From Xanthoparmelia taractica (taxonomy: Eukaryota > Ascomycota > Lecanoromycetes > Lecanorales > Parmeliaceae): DNA of 64,000 nt. The stretch spans positions 124,001-188,000 of the forward strand of contig JANQBS010000058.1 of the NCBI GenBank assembly GCA_033085395.1. The letters run 5' to 3'. The notes beneath the pieces were generated by a model. That model was not told where the DNA came from, did not search any database, and saw nothing but the letters and a program-made list of their open reading frames with translations. The position numbers and the translations under genes were made by a program. Shown in pieces: positions 9,032 through 21,905 of this stretch (position 1 is its first letter; every line of letters begins with the position of its first letter).

Positions 9032-11698
9032 TCACATGTCCTCATCGTCATCGTCATCTTCCATCTGCTCCATCGCTTCTTTGATGTAATGTGAAGCCTA
9101 GGCTCGAGTTAGTGCCCGTCTTTCAAGAATCCCCCGAAAGAAAGGGAACTCACCTTCGGATCCAAATTCAACGCCATGGTGAAATGCCTAATCGCACTTC
9201 CCTTCTGCCTCAGCTGCTTGTAAGCCCTTCCGAGCAAGAAATGAACATTTGCCTCATCCGGCGCAATGTCCTTCAACACCCGCAACTCCACCAGCGCCCT
9301 TTCAGGCTCTTGCAGCGTCATCAGTACCCTTGCCTTCTTGAACCGGCATAGAGCACTCTTCTCTGACAGCTCGCATGCTCGGCTATACTGTATCAGTGCG
9401 GCTTTGTGATTCTTCAGCTTCTCAAGTACCATGCCGATGCAGCAGACGAGAACGGCGTTGGTGGGATTGATGGATGCGGCGGTACGGTAGTGCTGTTCTG
9501 CGAAAGCGTATTTGCCTTGCTTTTCGAAGACCTTACCCAAACCGTACCAGGCGTTGTAGTGACGATTTTCGGCAGTGATCGAGGAGCGGTAAGCCGAGAG
9601 TGCTTTGTCGTACTCTTCATTCGCGACATGCTCGTGACCTTGGAGAGTGAAGGCGTAGGCGAATTTGGGATCAATTTGGGTCGCGCGTTTGAAGCACTTG
9701 AGAGCCTGGTCATGATCGCGTTGGAGTGAGAAGCTGTTACCAACTGCACACCAGGCTTGGGGGGAGTTGCGGTCGATGTCGATGATTTCGTGGGCAAGGA
9801 AGGCGAGCTCGATGTCGTTTTTGAGATGCCAAAGGGTGGTGGAGTACACCTCCATATCTTCGAGGCGGGAGGGAGCCATGGTTTTTATTCGAGTGAATGT
9901 CTTCTCGGCCTCTGGATATGATGCTTGCTCGTAATAAGCCCGACCGATCTGGGCCAGAACCCAGGGGGTGTCTCTCTGGCTTGGAGCAATTGAGTTAAAG
10001 CATCGCAGCGCATCCTGACATTGGTAATGGCTAAGAGCAAAATAGCCGCTTCCAAGCTTCATGAACAGGTCCAGAAGCTGTTGCAGACCTTCAAATTCCT
10101 TGACCTTCTCGTTCACTACGGGCTTGTGTGCGGCAGCGTGGACCCCAGAGTGTGCGATAGGCCGCTGCTCCTTGCCATCAATGTCCATTGGGTCGCCATG
10201 CTTCCGGTTCCCGCTTACAACACGTCCGACATTGAATGTGTTTGCGCTCCTGCCTTTTGTACCGCTTGCCTTGGCCTTTTTCAACTCTCTGCCCTCCTTT
10301 GCCCCAATGCTGCCAGTGGAAGCCGCAAACCTGCCACTTTGCGTCCTCATATGATTGAACAGCCTTTGACTCCTTCTTTGCGGTGCTCCCGGATCATTGG
10401 ACATGTCAGCTTCCGGACAAGAACTGGCTGCTGCTGCCGCCTGCGGAGCCTTGCCAGAAATAGTCCTCTTTAGGTCACCAGTACTAGTGCTCGTTGTCGA
10501 GGACCTGCTCATTGTAGGGTTGTCTTGATCCCCAGAATCACCTTTGCTCCTTGACTTTGAACTTATTGTCGAGTTCGGCCGCATCTTTGGAGGGGCATCA
10601 ATGCTGAAGTCCATACCGAGCCCAGGCAAAGTCTGCCCTTTTCTAGCTGGCGCCAATGGTGGCTCATTTGGTACTGAAGCAGCTGCAGCGCGAGCACCAA
10701 TCTCTTTCCCAGAAAATATTGAGTCTTCCATGCCTCCAGTCGGCCCCCTGGGAGTGTCAAGTATTCGGGGATCCGGACGAATGATTGGTTCTACTTGCGC
10801 TGCATTACTCTTTTTGCTATTGAATTTTTCGAATAGCGCTAAGCTGCCAGCGTTGTTACGAACATCTCCATTAATACGATTCTTGGATATGCTGAACGGA
10901 TCATTGCTTGAAGGCGGTTGGTTGGCGGTATTTACGTTGACTTGGGATTGTGAAAGGGCGTTTGAAGGCGGAGACTCGTCGAGTATTCCTAACGATGTCT
11001 CCTCGTTCGCCGAGCTCGACAATACACTCATCATTTCTGGAGTCATCTTGAAAATATTCGACATCCGGACATTGACGCCTTCGATGGTCAGCAGTACCTT
11101 CACAGTTCAGTCTAGCCACATACCTAGATCGCAAAGCCCCAGGAACGCATCCCACATGAAAGGATTTAACTTCAATGCCTCAGCGTAGCATTCTATGGCT
11201 TTATTCGTATCACAATGAGCTTGCCATAGTTTACCTTGCAGACACAAAACCGCCGCCGCATCTGGCAAATGTTGTTTCCGTGTGTCCGTGTGTTTGCCTG
11301 CGACGATTGGACGTCAGCATCTGCCCAATGTGTCCAAATGGCCCCTCCTCATTAAACCTACCCCAACTGTTTCTAGCTGACCACAGTCCTTTACTTCGAT
11401 CTATAGCCGTAACGCCTTCCACGTATCTTTCCAAGCCTAAGCATGCTTGCGCAAAGACGTAGGAGCATCCCAGATGCGTGCCTCTCGACCCAGCGTTCCT
11501 ACTGCTATCGTATGCTGCCTTCAATTGACCCAGCCGTAGATGGCAAAGCGATAGCAGGTATGAGGCTTCTGAGGATCTTGGCTCGTATGCATGCAGTCGG
11601 CCTGCGAGGAAAAGGGCGTTCCGTAAAAGATTGCAGTCTAAGTGATAATAAATGAGCTGTCGTAATTGGCTGATGATATGAGGGTTCGAAGGAGGCAT
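9032..11698 (-). CDS. cdc27: Anaphase-promoting complex subunit Cdc27/Apc3 (BimA)
   Basis: A TPR scaffold of the APC/C that binds coactivators and drives mitotic exit. Four exons (11698..11362, 11297..11124, 11078..9154, 9097..9032) sum to 2502 nt, 833 aa, with all phases consistent. The N-terminus QLRQLIYYHLDCNLLRNALF and AYEPRSSEASYL is the family's TPR pair; a second-exon block reads ECYAEALKLNPFMWDAF. A long Ser-rich low-complexity linker (about residues 190-490, with candidate phosphosites) precedes the C-terminal TPR array (GRAYYEQASYPEAEKTF, NSPQAWCAVGNSFSLQ, YNAWYGLGKVFEKQGKY, FLLGRAYKQL). The last exon adds an acidic tail with EAMEQME. The intron 3 join was chosen because the conserved ASHYIKEAMEQM tail follows. 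It is divergent from snd3. Confidence 0.95.
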
Positions 11699-12286
11699 CT
11701 TGTAGGTCGCAGAGCTCAGGTCTCTTTGAAGAGTCGAAGAGGGTATCGCTAGTAGTTAATTGTTGGGATCAAAGTGATATTCGAAGTGAGTGTTGAGAAA
11801 GACTATGGGGCCGCCTTTCATCTGAGGGTATGCTAGGAATAGTGCAGTTTGCTGCGGATCATCTATACCATAATGACCAAGGACCCCATTTCGGAAACGT
11901 CGTAGCGGCAGTCCGGACTATCCAGGGAAGTACTTTCCGTTTGAAGAGCTGATTTGTAGCAGCAAATGGCTTTGTTATTGAGAATTAGACGCTGTGTCTC
12001 TTCAAGGCCGGAATGAGAGAAGCGGCAAGCCCGAAGACCCTGTTAACAAGTATGCCCTAGAGGCGAAGAGCATTCCTGACTGGCTATAGTCTTGCTGCTG
12101 GGATTGCGAGTTTGTGCGTCTGCGATGAATGTGTACTCGTAGGAGAACGTGATGTTTTGGCCGCTGGCAAGCGCTAAAACTCAGCCCTACGGTGCCGATA
12201 TCGATAAAGTTGCTACCAACAACCAACAAGCCTCCAGCTTCGCAGAAGATCTGCCCTTGTGAAGTCGTTATCCACATTCACTAATC
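11699..12286. promoter_or_regulatory. Divergent promoter region, cdc27 / snd3
   Basis: 588 bp between two outward-facing start codons. Only short unsupported frames occur. It presumably contains both promoters; I cannot name any site. Confidence 0.4.
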
Positions 12287-12882
12287 ATGGCACAGGTATG
12301 ATCTGGTCTATTGTCTTTGATTGCGAATGCCATGCTGACAGTTGCTCCCAGAAAGCAGCGAAACAGCTCGCCGCGCGCAACATCACCAAGCTCAACCAAG
12401 CCCACCTCATTACCCTCGGAAACAATGTCTTCTTCCTCCTGATGCGTCTATTGGTCTACCGCTCCAAGTACACACGCAGTACACTTCTCCTCTGGGTCCT
12501 CTTATCCTTCCCCGCATGGATCGTCGAATTCTGGCTTGAGAAGATCGGGCGTCCCACATATGCCGAGAATGGGGAGCTGAAGAGATCTGGAGAAGATCTG
12601 GAGGCGAAAGGGCTGACTGATTTCATGTGGGATCTGATGTATTGGACGTGGGCATGTATCACTGCTGCTGCCCTGGTTGGGGATAAGGCATGGTGGATGT
12701 ACGCTGTGGTGCCGGTGTATTCGATATGGATCGCTGCAACTACTGTGATGGGGATGAGGAAAGGTATGGCAGGTATGGCTGGACAGGGTGATGACATGTC
12801 ACAAGGAGCAGATGCTGGTGGAGATAGTAAGCGGCAGAAAAAGCTCGAGAAAAGAGGGGGTCAGAAGATGCAGTATCGATGA
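12287..12882 (+). CDS. snd3: Snd3 / TMEM208-like ER targeting protein
   Basis: A component of the SRP-independent (SND) route that brings proteins to the ER membrane. Two exons (12287..12295 and 12352..12882) give 179 aa. The first exon is nine nt, encoding Met-Ala-Gln, and the intron starts gtatga and ends cccag. The protein then reads KAAKQLAARNITKLNQAHL, with hydrophobic helices at about 28-45, 55-70, 105-125 and 128-150, and a basic C-terminal tail (KRQKKLEKRGGQKMQYR). The charged N-terminus plus paired helix hairpins fit the Snd3/TMEM208 (former DUF788) family. The tiny first exon was chosen because the longer frame upstream has no family resemblance. Confidence 0.88.
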
Positions 12883-13160
12883 TGCACTTCTCCAAATCAA
12901 GACTTGCCAGTTGATGGCCGCTGTTTACGTGACGTTTTTTGACCTGTGCTGTTAGCTTTTCGATTTGTTGACCCTTGATGGCTGTGGCATGATAGCAGCG
13001 CTTTCAGAGTCAGAACATCCCTGTGAGCTTGGCCAGCGCCACGACAGCTAAGGAAACGCACAACTATTTGCTTTCACATAGCAAACGCCTCGACACCATC
13101 TTGGAACAGGGCAAACATTGGGTATATCTTGACCAGCGGGGCTTGGACAACAGCAAGGCA
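12883..13160. other. Convergent intergenic region
   Basis: 278 bp between the 3' ends of snd3 and the cytochrome b5 reductase gene. A short plus-strand frame crosses it but has no recognisable motif. Confidence 0.4.
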
Positions 13161-14322
13161 TCAAAAGCAAAAGACCTGATCGCTCAACTTGCTGACAGGC
13201 CTTGGCTTCTCGTAGCCGAGTGAGTCAGTTGCTTTCTTCATGGCGCTGATCATCGGAGGAGGTCCGCAAAGAAGGAGCTTCATGTCAGGGCTTGGAGGAG
13301 GTAGCTTAGCCTGTGGCCTGTTAGAGAATCGCAAGCAAATAGACAGCCGACCTTGAGTCATACCTTGATCATGTCTGGCGTGCAGAATCCAATACCGCCA
13401 TCCCATCTCTCTGGAGGGTTGTTGAGGACGTAATATACCCGGAAGTCTGGATCCTCCTTTGCCAGTGTATCCAGGTCCTCTTTCAACAGGATATCCTCAT
13501 AGTTGACGTTTGCAAAAATGAGATCAACCTGCGTCGTGTCTTTGCCCCCATTCCTCGGTCTTCCCCTAACAATGGCCCTGATTATCTGTAGCATTGGCGT
13601 GATCCCAGTCCCACCAGCAATCATCCCGAAACGCTTGACCAACCCTGGTGTGTATACCATAGCACCTTTGGGTCCCCTGACTTTCATTGTGTCTCCAACC
13701 TTAAGAGTTCCCATATGTTTCGATATATTTCCCTGGGGATATGATTTGATAAGGAGGTCGAAGTACCCCAGATTCTCGTCTGAAGAAATAGGTGTATATG
13801 AGCGTACAACTTCTTTGGGCTCGCTATTCACTTCAAGCGTAGCTGCAACGGACATGTGTTGACCAATTGGGAGGCCGAGGATTTGTGTCGGGGTTTGAAG
13901 GCTGAATCGATAGCTGCGAAATATCAACTCTTGTTTCCCCATGGCTTCCACAACGAAGATATTACATTGCCACATTATGCGAAAGGACCGTCTTCTCCTT
14001 CAAAGGAAACTCCTGGAAAACATCTGGCTTGAGTGCCCTGGGGGCCATCATCTTCGCTGGCACAGGTGCCAGCTCCGGAGCTTTAACAATACCAGTGTCA
14101 GCGTTCGTCTTGTCCTCACGAGACCTGAAAGAAAAGAGACTATTGACCAGCACTGTATATCTTCCATGCTCCTAGCACTAGTGACACGGCTACTGCGAAA
14201 GGAAGCCACTCGAATTTGACAATGCCCACACCGAGTATCAGCAGGCCGGAGGGTATGTAGACGCCGTTGATGAATTGCGAGGAGAGGAGGGAAGGCCCTT
14301 TGGATTGTGGGGTCTGAGACAT
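13161..14322 (-). CDS. cbr1: NADH-cytochrome b5 reductase
   Basis: A flavoprotein passing electrons from NADH to cytochrome b5 for desaturases and sterol enzymes. Four exons (14322..14154, 14080..13966, 13913..13364, 13310..13161) sum to 984 nt, 327 aa, in phase. An N-terminal membrane anchor (FINGVYIPSGLLILGV... FAVAVSLVLGAWKIY, about residues 15-55) precedes the FAD domain with the RSYTPISS motif (RxYTxxS FAD-binding). A GGTGITPMLQI NADH-binding loop and the CGPPPM motif follow, ending in FCF. The ER or mitochondrial outer-membrane location is inferred from the anchor. Intron 1 is the least certain: a tempting pyrimidine tract ending ttcag inside it would break the frame, so I used the downstream attgttaaag acceptor. 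Confidence 0.92.
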
Positions 14323-14736
14323 AATGGGGCGACAAAGGTCTCGAGTTTGACGCCCAACACTTTTGGCTGTGAGAAAGAGACCGCTGTGTGAAATCAAGAG
14401 ATGTTGAGAGCTTTGGCTTAAGGTAGTCAATACGGCGTTAGTCCAATTTAGGCATTGCAATCCCCGGTTCAAAGTTTCCTCTTATTGACTGAGCTGAGCT
14501 CGGGAGCAATAAAACGATGGTTTGGCAGTTCTAATACTATTATGTAAAGGGCTGCTTGTGTAGGCTAGGTTGACTTAGCCATTAACAACCTTACGGTCAT
14601 TGTATACAGCATCAATCAAGGTCTATGTCGTCTGCCAAATGTACAACGCCATTTATCCATCGCCACACTCCGCACAAAAAGGCCCTTGGAAAAAAACAAT
14701 GTACAGTTCTACAAGATATGTCCTTCCCAATCAGCA
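14323..14736. other. Intergenic region, cbr1 promoter and acc1 3' flank
   Basis: 414 bp between the cbr1 start and the acc1 stop codon, both genes on the minus strand. It should hold the cbr1 promoter. Nothing else is evident. Confidence 0.4.
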
Positions 14737-17700
14737 TTAGCCTTTCAGATACTTGAATGCCTGCTCGCGTTCCTCGATTGGCATTGTGTCCAAGAACTGC
14801 TTGAGGCCTTTCATGCCACCTTCCTTGTTGGCACTGAGGAGGGCTCCAATATCGAAAGCCACGCCCTCTGACTTCAGCCCGTCAAGTTTGGTCTGCACGC
14901 TCTTGCGATTCTCCTCGTACCATGTTGCCACTGCCCGATCATTGTGCTCAAAATCTTGGATATCAGTCCAGGCGCGTAGAGTCCGCAGGCTGCTCGCTCG
15001 TGCCGTTGGACCACGAGTCGACGTTTGTGCCAACTTCTTGATTAGAGAGTCTTCATTGAGACGACGACGAAGACGCCAGTAGAAGAACCGACGAGCGTTC
15101 TTCCACTGAAGGGGTTGACGGATTGTATTCTTGGCCTGCATTCTGCCTGCACGATCATGAAGATCGGCGAATTGGAGAGCGATCTGAGAGTAAACAGGCA
15201 ACAGCAATTGTTCGCGCTCCTGCATTTTGACCTTGATGTCACTTTGCTTGTCTGCGGAGAGGGTTTTGTCCAACAACTGCGCCTTGAGTTCTGCGTAGGT
15301 AGCATCAAGACGAGCCATCGTTTCAAGTTGTTTGTCGCGGCGGAACTTGATATTCACGATACCTTCGGGTTCCAGGACACCGCCGCGAGCATCTTCATCT
15401 GCGTACATCTCCATGTGATCTGGGTTGATGGTGGGATCGACCACAACCTAAGAGCAACATTAGCAATGATACTAGCAATTGTGGACTTTGTCAAGCTTAC
15501 CCATGAACCTCCACGAAGCTCACCGAACGGTGGAATATAGACGAAAATTGGCTGCTCATACTTGACCAAAGCGTCGACAATGTACGATCCGTATTTGAGA
15601 ACTTCATTATACATATCACGTTGACCACCTGAGAAACCTCTCCAATTGGCGAGGATCATCAATGGTAGCTGCTCGCCATTGTTGAAGTCGCAGATGGCCT
15701 GTGCGGTCTTGAAGGCTGAATTGGGGTACCACACCCCTCCAGCCTCTTGTGCGATTTGTTCGATCGAGTCTGGATTTGCTGGGTCTGCAGGGGTAACGTT
15801 CTCCACTGAGCGTGTCTCTACCCCAATGACACCTATTGGTATACCGCCGAGTCGAGCACGACCCACAACGACAGTGCGAGCCCAGCCTCCTAAGGATTCT
15901 TGGAATGAGTCCCTGTCGAACAGACCAGAAAGGAAGCCTTCATCATCGTCCTTGCCAGCTATAAGCCATCGCACATCGTATGCTTGCTTTGCCGGTGGGA
16001 AGTAAGTAACGTTACGATCCACAGGATCAGAGTGCAATCCAATCGGTATAGGGCTATTTTTCTTGTCTGGCACAAAGGACATCCAATCAACAATCTTCGA
16101 AACTCCCTCAAAGTCATCCGTCGCAGTCATATGTGAAACACCATTCTTGTACATAATTTGGGTGCCACCAAGCTGAAGGTTGGAGGTGTACACCTCACGT
16201 CCCAAAAGCTTGTTAATGGCCGCTGCTCCGGTCAATATGATTGGTTGACCTTCGATCTGAATAGCTCTCTGCCCAAGGCGGACAAGGTATGCGCCAATAC
16301 CTAAAGATTGTTAGCAAAGATGACATGGCTTGCTTCGGGTTTACTGACCAACTGATCGACAGGTCACCAACGTAATTGTGAAGATATCTCCGTATGCTTT
16401 CGAAGTCTCACCAGCGATCAGGCCAGACCCTTTGAGACACTCAACACCCAAACCATCTTCCTGACCGATAATAGTAATGATCTTGTGTCGTACTTCCCCA
16501 TCCTCTACGATCTTTTCGGTAATTACCCCTCTTGGCTTCCCATCCTCGAACCGCTCCTTCATGGCCGGGGTCAGGTACAAATACTTGAAGCCAGCTTGGG
16601 GTTTCTCTGGATCATTCCACGCAGCCGAAAAGTGAGGAATCAGCTCTTCAGCCATGCCTATGCGGGCGCCAGAGTTTGCTGACAAGTATATACGCGGTAT
16701 TCCCAGCTTTCGCGCAAGCTCTGTACATTTGAAGAAGAATTTATCTTCGGTTGGGCCAAACGAACCGATCTTAAAAGTTATATCGTTGGCGACGATAATG
16801 AACCTTCGCCCTTTGGGATACTCTGGTGTCTTCGCTGTGACGAGCCATCCAACCATACCATGCGTATTAGTACCAGCCTCGCGAGATACTTCCGCAAGAT
16901 CGTCATGCTCATCAAGGACCAATTCACTGTAGTCCATGCATTCATCAACTTCCGGCTGTTTGCCCGCCAGAGAAGAGTGCTTTCCAACAGCTTTCTGCCA
17001 GCTGTTCTGAAAGGCCTGTCGGAAGAGATCTGGGAAATCGTAGACGTATTGGGTACCCATAAGATGAGCCTTGTATCTCTTGGGCTGCAACCACTCCTTG
17101 GTAGGGTAAGGCGTGGATACTGGTCTTAGATGCATAGCACCAATCCTCGTGGTGCCACCAATGCTGTGGAAGAGCCATTCGGCTCCTCTGTCGGACTTCT
17201 TCTCAGCGTACATCTCGACCTGGATGACATAACCCGAGGTATTTGTAATGACACAGCGCAAAGGATAGGGCATTCCAGTGTTAGGATCTGTACAGATGAT
17301 GCGTATCTCTGCGCCTGTCACTCGTAGTCGCCAGGCTCGCCGACCAAATCGCTCAAGAAAGCCAGCAAGCGCCTCCTCGACTTCTTGTGGCCGAAGAGGA
17401 AAGACGGCGCCAAAGTTGATGAAAATATGATTCAAGTCAGAACCGTTGTTGCCGATGATTTCCAACGCATCGAGGATATCGGTCATAAGTCTGTCGGCTT
17501 CTGAGATAAGATATTCAGCTGTGGGAATCTCGTCTCGTAGTCTGCCTGGTCGCACAACTGCGCGCGTAAAGTATCTCTTATCGGTGGCCTTGTCGCTGTT
17601 CTCCGTCTTGCCGATGGCCTCGTAGACGTGGATGTTCCTGTTCTCCGTAAAGACTGGCTTGATGCGGAACTTAGACAATCTTCCCAACTCAAGCTGGAAA

Positions 17701-20700
17701 GCAAGGGCTGGCTCAATGTGTCGAATGCTGTCATCCTCCTGGTAGGTGGGGCCACGGAACGTAAAGTAACCAGGGTACATTCCATCTTTGTGCCCACAGA
17801 TGAAACTGATCCGTCGCACTCTCCGCAACAACAGCTCGGACTTGAAGTCGTTGACGACATCAGTGATTCTGCTTAGTATTTCATTGTCATCATAAGATTC
17901 AACATCTCGAATAGCTACATTGCAGACAGCTGTGAGGTCCGGCTCTGGTTCCCGTTTTGGAGAAGGCTTCCTTCGTGACTTCAATTCTGGCAGCAAACCA
18001 ATCTCAGATTTCTTTTTTGGTCCGATAGCTGGAAAAACCTCCAATGCTCGCTGTAGGTATTCCTCAGCCTCATCCAGATATTGCACAGGGACAATGACTC
18101 CCTTCCGCAAAGGCTCAACGGTATCTCGATTGGCGAGGTATGACATGTCACTGATGGAGCTGATACGCTGAAACGGGTTGCCCTCTGTTGTGGGTGTGGC
18201 GGGCGTTGAAGGAAACGAGGAAGTCACGGGCATACCAAAATCCTGATGGCCGAGTTTGCGAAGTTGGAAATCCCAGGAGATAATGAAAGGTGGGTCACTA
18301 TCTGTGTGGTAATCGATAGCTTTCAGCGAGTAAGCTCGGTATGCACGGCGAACGTAGACCTCGAGGGCGGCCAACGAGACCCAAGGGTCATGGTATCCAA
18401 AGAATTTCGGAAGAACGTCAAAGACAGTAAATTTCGAATCAACCACTTCCCTGAGCACGTCCAGATTAGGCTCTCGATGGTCCCAGCCAGTCTCACCATA
18501 TTTTGACTCGACTACGGAGGACCGGAGGATATGCTCCATTTGTGACTCTCGCTCTTCAAGAGACGGGAGGGCGCACTGGATAAGTACCTCTCGAGCCTTG
18601 AGAGTTACTTTGGCTGTCGCTCTTGATTCCAGGTCCGTCAGCTTCCGCAGGTGCGGTCGGAAATACTTTGCGACGTTGTAGGTGTGTGGCTTGTTCGGGC
18701 GGTACATCTCGAGGATTGCAAGAATAAGATTATTCTTGGCCCCAATCTTACTATGTGATAGGACGGTGCCGATAACTTTGAGTATGTCATCTTTGTTCTG
18801 TTCCCTAAGCTTGAGTACCACATCCTCATCACGAGAGTTGCGGGTTGACCAAAGCTTTTCAACATCATAGTACTGGTCAAGGAGATTGCAGAAGACTTCA
18901 TATTCGTGAACCTTAAGACCTTCAGCATAGCGATCGATTACCTCCACCAAAGGCTGAAGGGCGGACTTCAAGACCGCGGCATCTCCTAGTTTGACATTTT
19001 CTTCGAGGAAACGAGTCATTGCCTTGGTCAGTTGCTTTGCAGGGAATTCCGACTTTCGTGATTTCGCTCTCTCGACAATTTGTGCAAACTGTGAATCTAG
19101 CTTGCCGGGCATTCTGGCATGCAGAGCCGAAAACTGGGCATTCCATTCGCCGTAGGGCAATTCGGGATCACGGAGGACTTCAACTAACTCATTTAGTGTG
19201 GAAGCCATGATGACTTGGTTGTCGAAGCCTTGAAGAATGTTTTGTAGGATACCGTGCAGCAAGGCGAATCTCTGAGGCGGCTTGTTACCAACCACTTGAG
19301 GCGGTCCAAGAGGAGGCAACTGAGCTGAGAATGGCTGCGCGTGCTTGACACGAGACGGATCGTCCAAAGCGAGTATAGCCAGAATGTCGCCGGCTTCCAG
19401 GACTGCTCCAGGTTGCTTGATAAGGTTCACTGTGCCGGCTTCCTGTGCGATCAATGGCATGTACATCTTCATGACTTCGACCTCGGCGAACGCCTGTCCA
19501 GCTTTGACGTGCTCGCCGTTCTCTACTGTGAATTTTACAAGCTTGCCCGGACTAGGTGTTCGTAGTTGAGTAGGATCATTCTCTTGCTCGAGGAGGCATG
19601 TCTTGCTGTCGACGCTGATACGGGTGGCACCGACTTCTTCCTTCCAGTAGATGTTGTGACTCTTTCCGCTCAGCAGGATGAGCAGTCCACCGTCAGCAAG
19701 GGCCCGCACACCAACGGCACATTTTGACCCATTGATAAACAGATGGTAGCTATCCACGCTAGACCGTGTCGCCGTGAATTTGTAGCGAATGCCCTCGTAG
19801 ATAAAGTCGACTAGGAAAACGGTCTTCAGGACATCTTTCGCAGGAACCTGGCCCTTTTCAAGCCCCTTTCGATACTCTGCTATGCAGGCCTCACTCGCGA
19901 CATGAGCTTTGGTCACCGCTCCACAGACCACAGCCAGTATTGGATCGGGTCTCTCCGCTGTCAACTTATTCGTGATTAGCTCGTCAAGCCAACCGGTCGT
20001 GATCGTGTTGTCCTCGAAAGCAGGCGTCTCGAGGAGCTTGATGAGATACTCGACCGTTGTGCGGAAATCACCACGAATACTAAGTTCCTTTAGCGCGACA
20101 ACCATGTGTTTTCTGGAAGCGGAGCGATTTTCTCCATATGCAAAGATGTGGCCGAATTGGCTGTCGGAGAAGCTGTGGATACCTCCCGCGGTCCCAACAG
20201 AGAAGTAACCCCACACGTTCGAGCTACTTCGGAAATTAAGCTCATGCATCATACCGCTCGAAGGCTTGAAACCCTCGCCGGGATCTTCCGAGGTGATACG
20301 ACAAGCTGTCGTGTGGCCTTTGGGAGTCGGCCGCCGTTGGGATTTGAGACTGTCCTGAGTGGAGAAGTCAAAGTCGATTTCTGATGTCGACTGTGGGTCT
20401 GCACCATACAGAATGCGAATGTCCCGCATCCTGTGAAGTGGAATACCCATAGCGACTTGTAATTGGGCAGCTGGAAGATTAACTCCGCTGACCATCTCGG
20501 TTGTTGGATGCTCAACTTGTAATCGGGGGTTCAGTTCCAAGAAGTAGAACTTGTCATCAGCGTGCGAGTAAAGGTACTCTACAGTACCGGCGGAAACATA
20601 GCCCACAAGCCTACCAAGCCGAACAGCAGCCTTTTCCATGGCTTGGAATGTCGCGGGTTTGGCAATTGTGACGGGAGCTTCTTCGATGATTTTTTGATGT

Positions 20701-21905
20701 CTCCTTTGTACTGAACAATCTCTTCCAAAAAGAGAGATATTGTTCCCGTACTCATCGGCCAACAACTGTACCTCCAAATGCCTGGCGTTTCCAGCAAGCT
20801 TCATTATGAATATAGGAGATCCAGGCACCTCGCTCGCAGCGGCATTGTAGAGGTTTGTGAAGTTCTCCTCGTTGTCCACTTTGCGGATACCCTTGCCCCC
20901 GCCTCCTTCCGAGGCTTTGACCATCACAGGGAAGCCGATCCTGCGAGCTGCTTCGAGACCTTCCTGAGGTGAGTGTGTGCATCCTTTGTCGTAAACGTCA
21001 TCGTCCACCGCGACAATGCCTTCCTCGTCAATTCGGACCTTGTCGACTCCCTCGCCGGACCAGGGTATGCATGGGACCTTTGCGTGCTGTGCAACGATTG
21101 TGGAGGATATTTTATCACCCAAGGACCGCATTGCCGAGCCCGGCGGACCAATAAAGATAATTCTCTTGGGTGATGCTGCTAAGGATTCCGGCAGCTTTGG
21201 GTTTTCTGATGCGTGTCCCCTGTGAACGTTAGCTCCATCCAACACAATGAGCAGAGCTGAAGCTCACCATCCTGCCCAGACCGCGTGGACATTCATCCGC
21301 TCAGCGATATCGACGATTAGTTCTACGTTGGCATAATTGTTGTTGTTGGTGCCGCCAGGCACCTGTGCGCACAGGATCAGCAATTTTTCTCGCCATCCGG
21401 AACAATCTGGAGTCAAAGGGCCTGTAGCCTTGACGAGGAAATCTGCTCACCTCAACATATTGATCCGCCATCCTTATATAGTCTGCGTTTGCTGCCAAAT
21501 CTTCTGGTGTGGCCATCACGGTAAATTGTATGGCCCGCTCGTCTAAGAAGGTTTCGTAGGCCCATTTTCGTACGGATCTTATCTCTTTGACTGCAGCAAT
21601 ACCGTTATTTGCAATAAGGACCTATGCACGTGGTCAGTCCGGCACAATGACACTCATTAAGGTATGTCTCGGAAGCTCACGCTAGTAATGACGGTGTGGC
21701 CATCGTGGTTGGTGACAAAGTCCTTAACGGACCCTGCTGCAGCTGCCCCTAGATGGTTGCCACCAATGAAATGGGGTGGAACTTTGAACTTGGAGGCGTA
21801 AGAGCTCGGATTTCCAGAACGCGATTGCTCTTTGGCCGGATGTGCATCGCCATTTGTCAATGTGCCATTGGTCTTGGGCACCCCGTTGACAGTCAGAGTA
21901 GCCAT
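14737..21905 (-). CDS. acc1: Acetyl-CoA carboxylase, multidomain
   Basis: Makes malonyl-CoA from acetyl-CoA, the committed step of fatty-acid synthesis and the extender supply for polyketides. Six exons (21905..21681, 21621..21451, 21362..21268, 21219..16349, 16300..15501, 15447..14737) sum to exactly 6873 nt, 2290 aa, close to other fungal enzymes. Order: biotin carboxylase with a glycine-rich ATP loop (KASEGGGGKGIRKV, near residue 270) and LEVQLLADEYGN; biotin carrier with EVMKM, biotinyl lysine near residue 748; a long central regulatory region; and carboxyltransferase with SGARIGMAEEL, GSGLIAGETS and ANWRGFSGGQRDM. Early introns cut the N-terminal domain finely while exon 4 alone is 4.87 kb. 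No frame error occurs anywhere, a useful yardstick for sequence quality in this window. Confidence 0.98.

Noticed and set aside
9414..11188. Plus-strand frames of up to 214 codons opposite cdc27
   Set aside because: Antisense shadows; the minus strand carries the recognisable TPR protein.
14101..14160. Polypyrimidine tract and ttcag as 3' end of cbr1 intron 1
   Set aside because: All joins to this acceptor break the frame or leave an intron under 30 nt; the downstream acceptor keeps phase through the whole gene.
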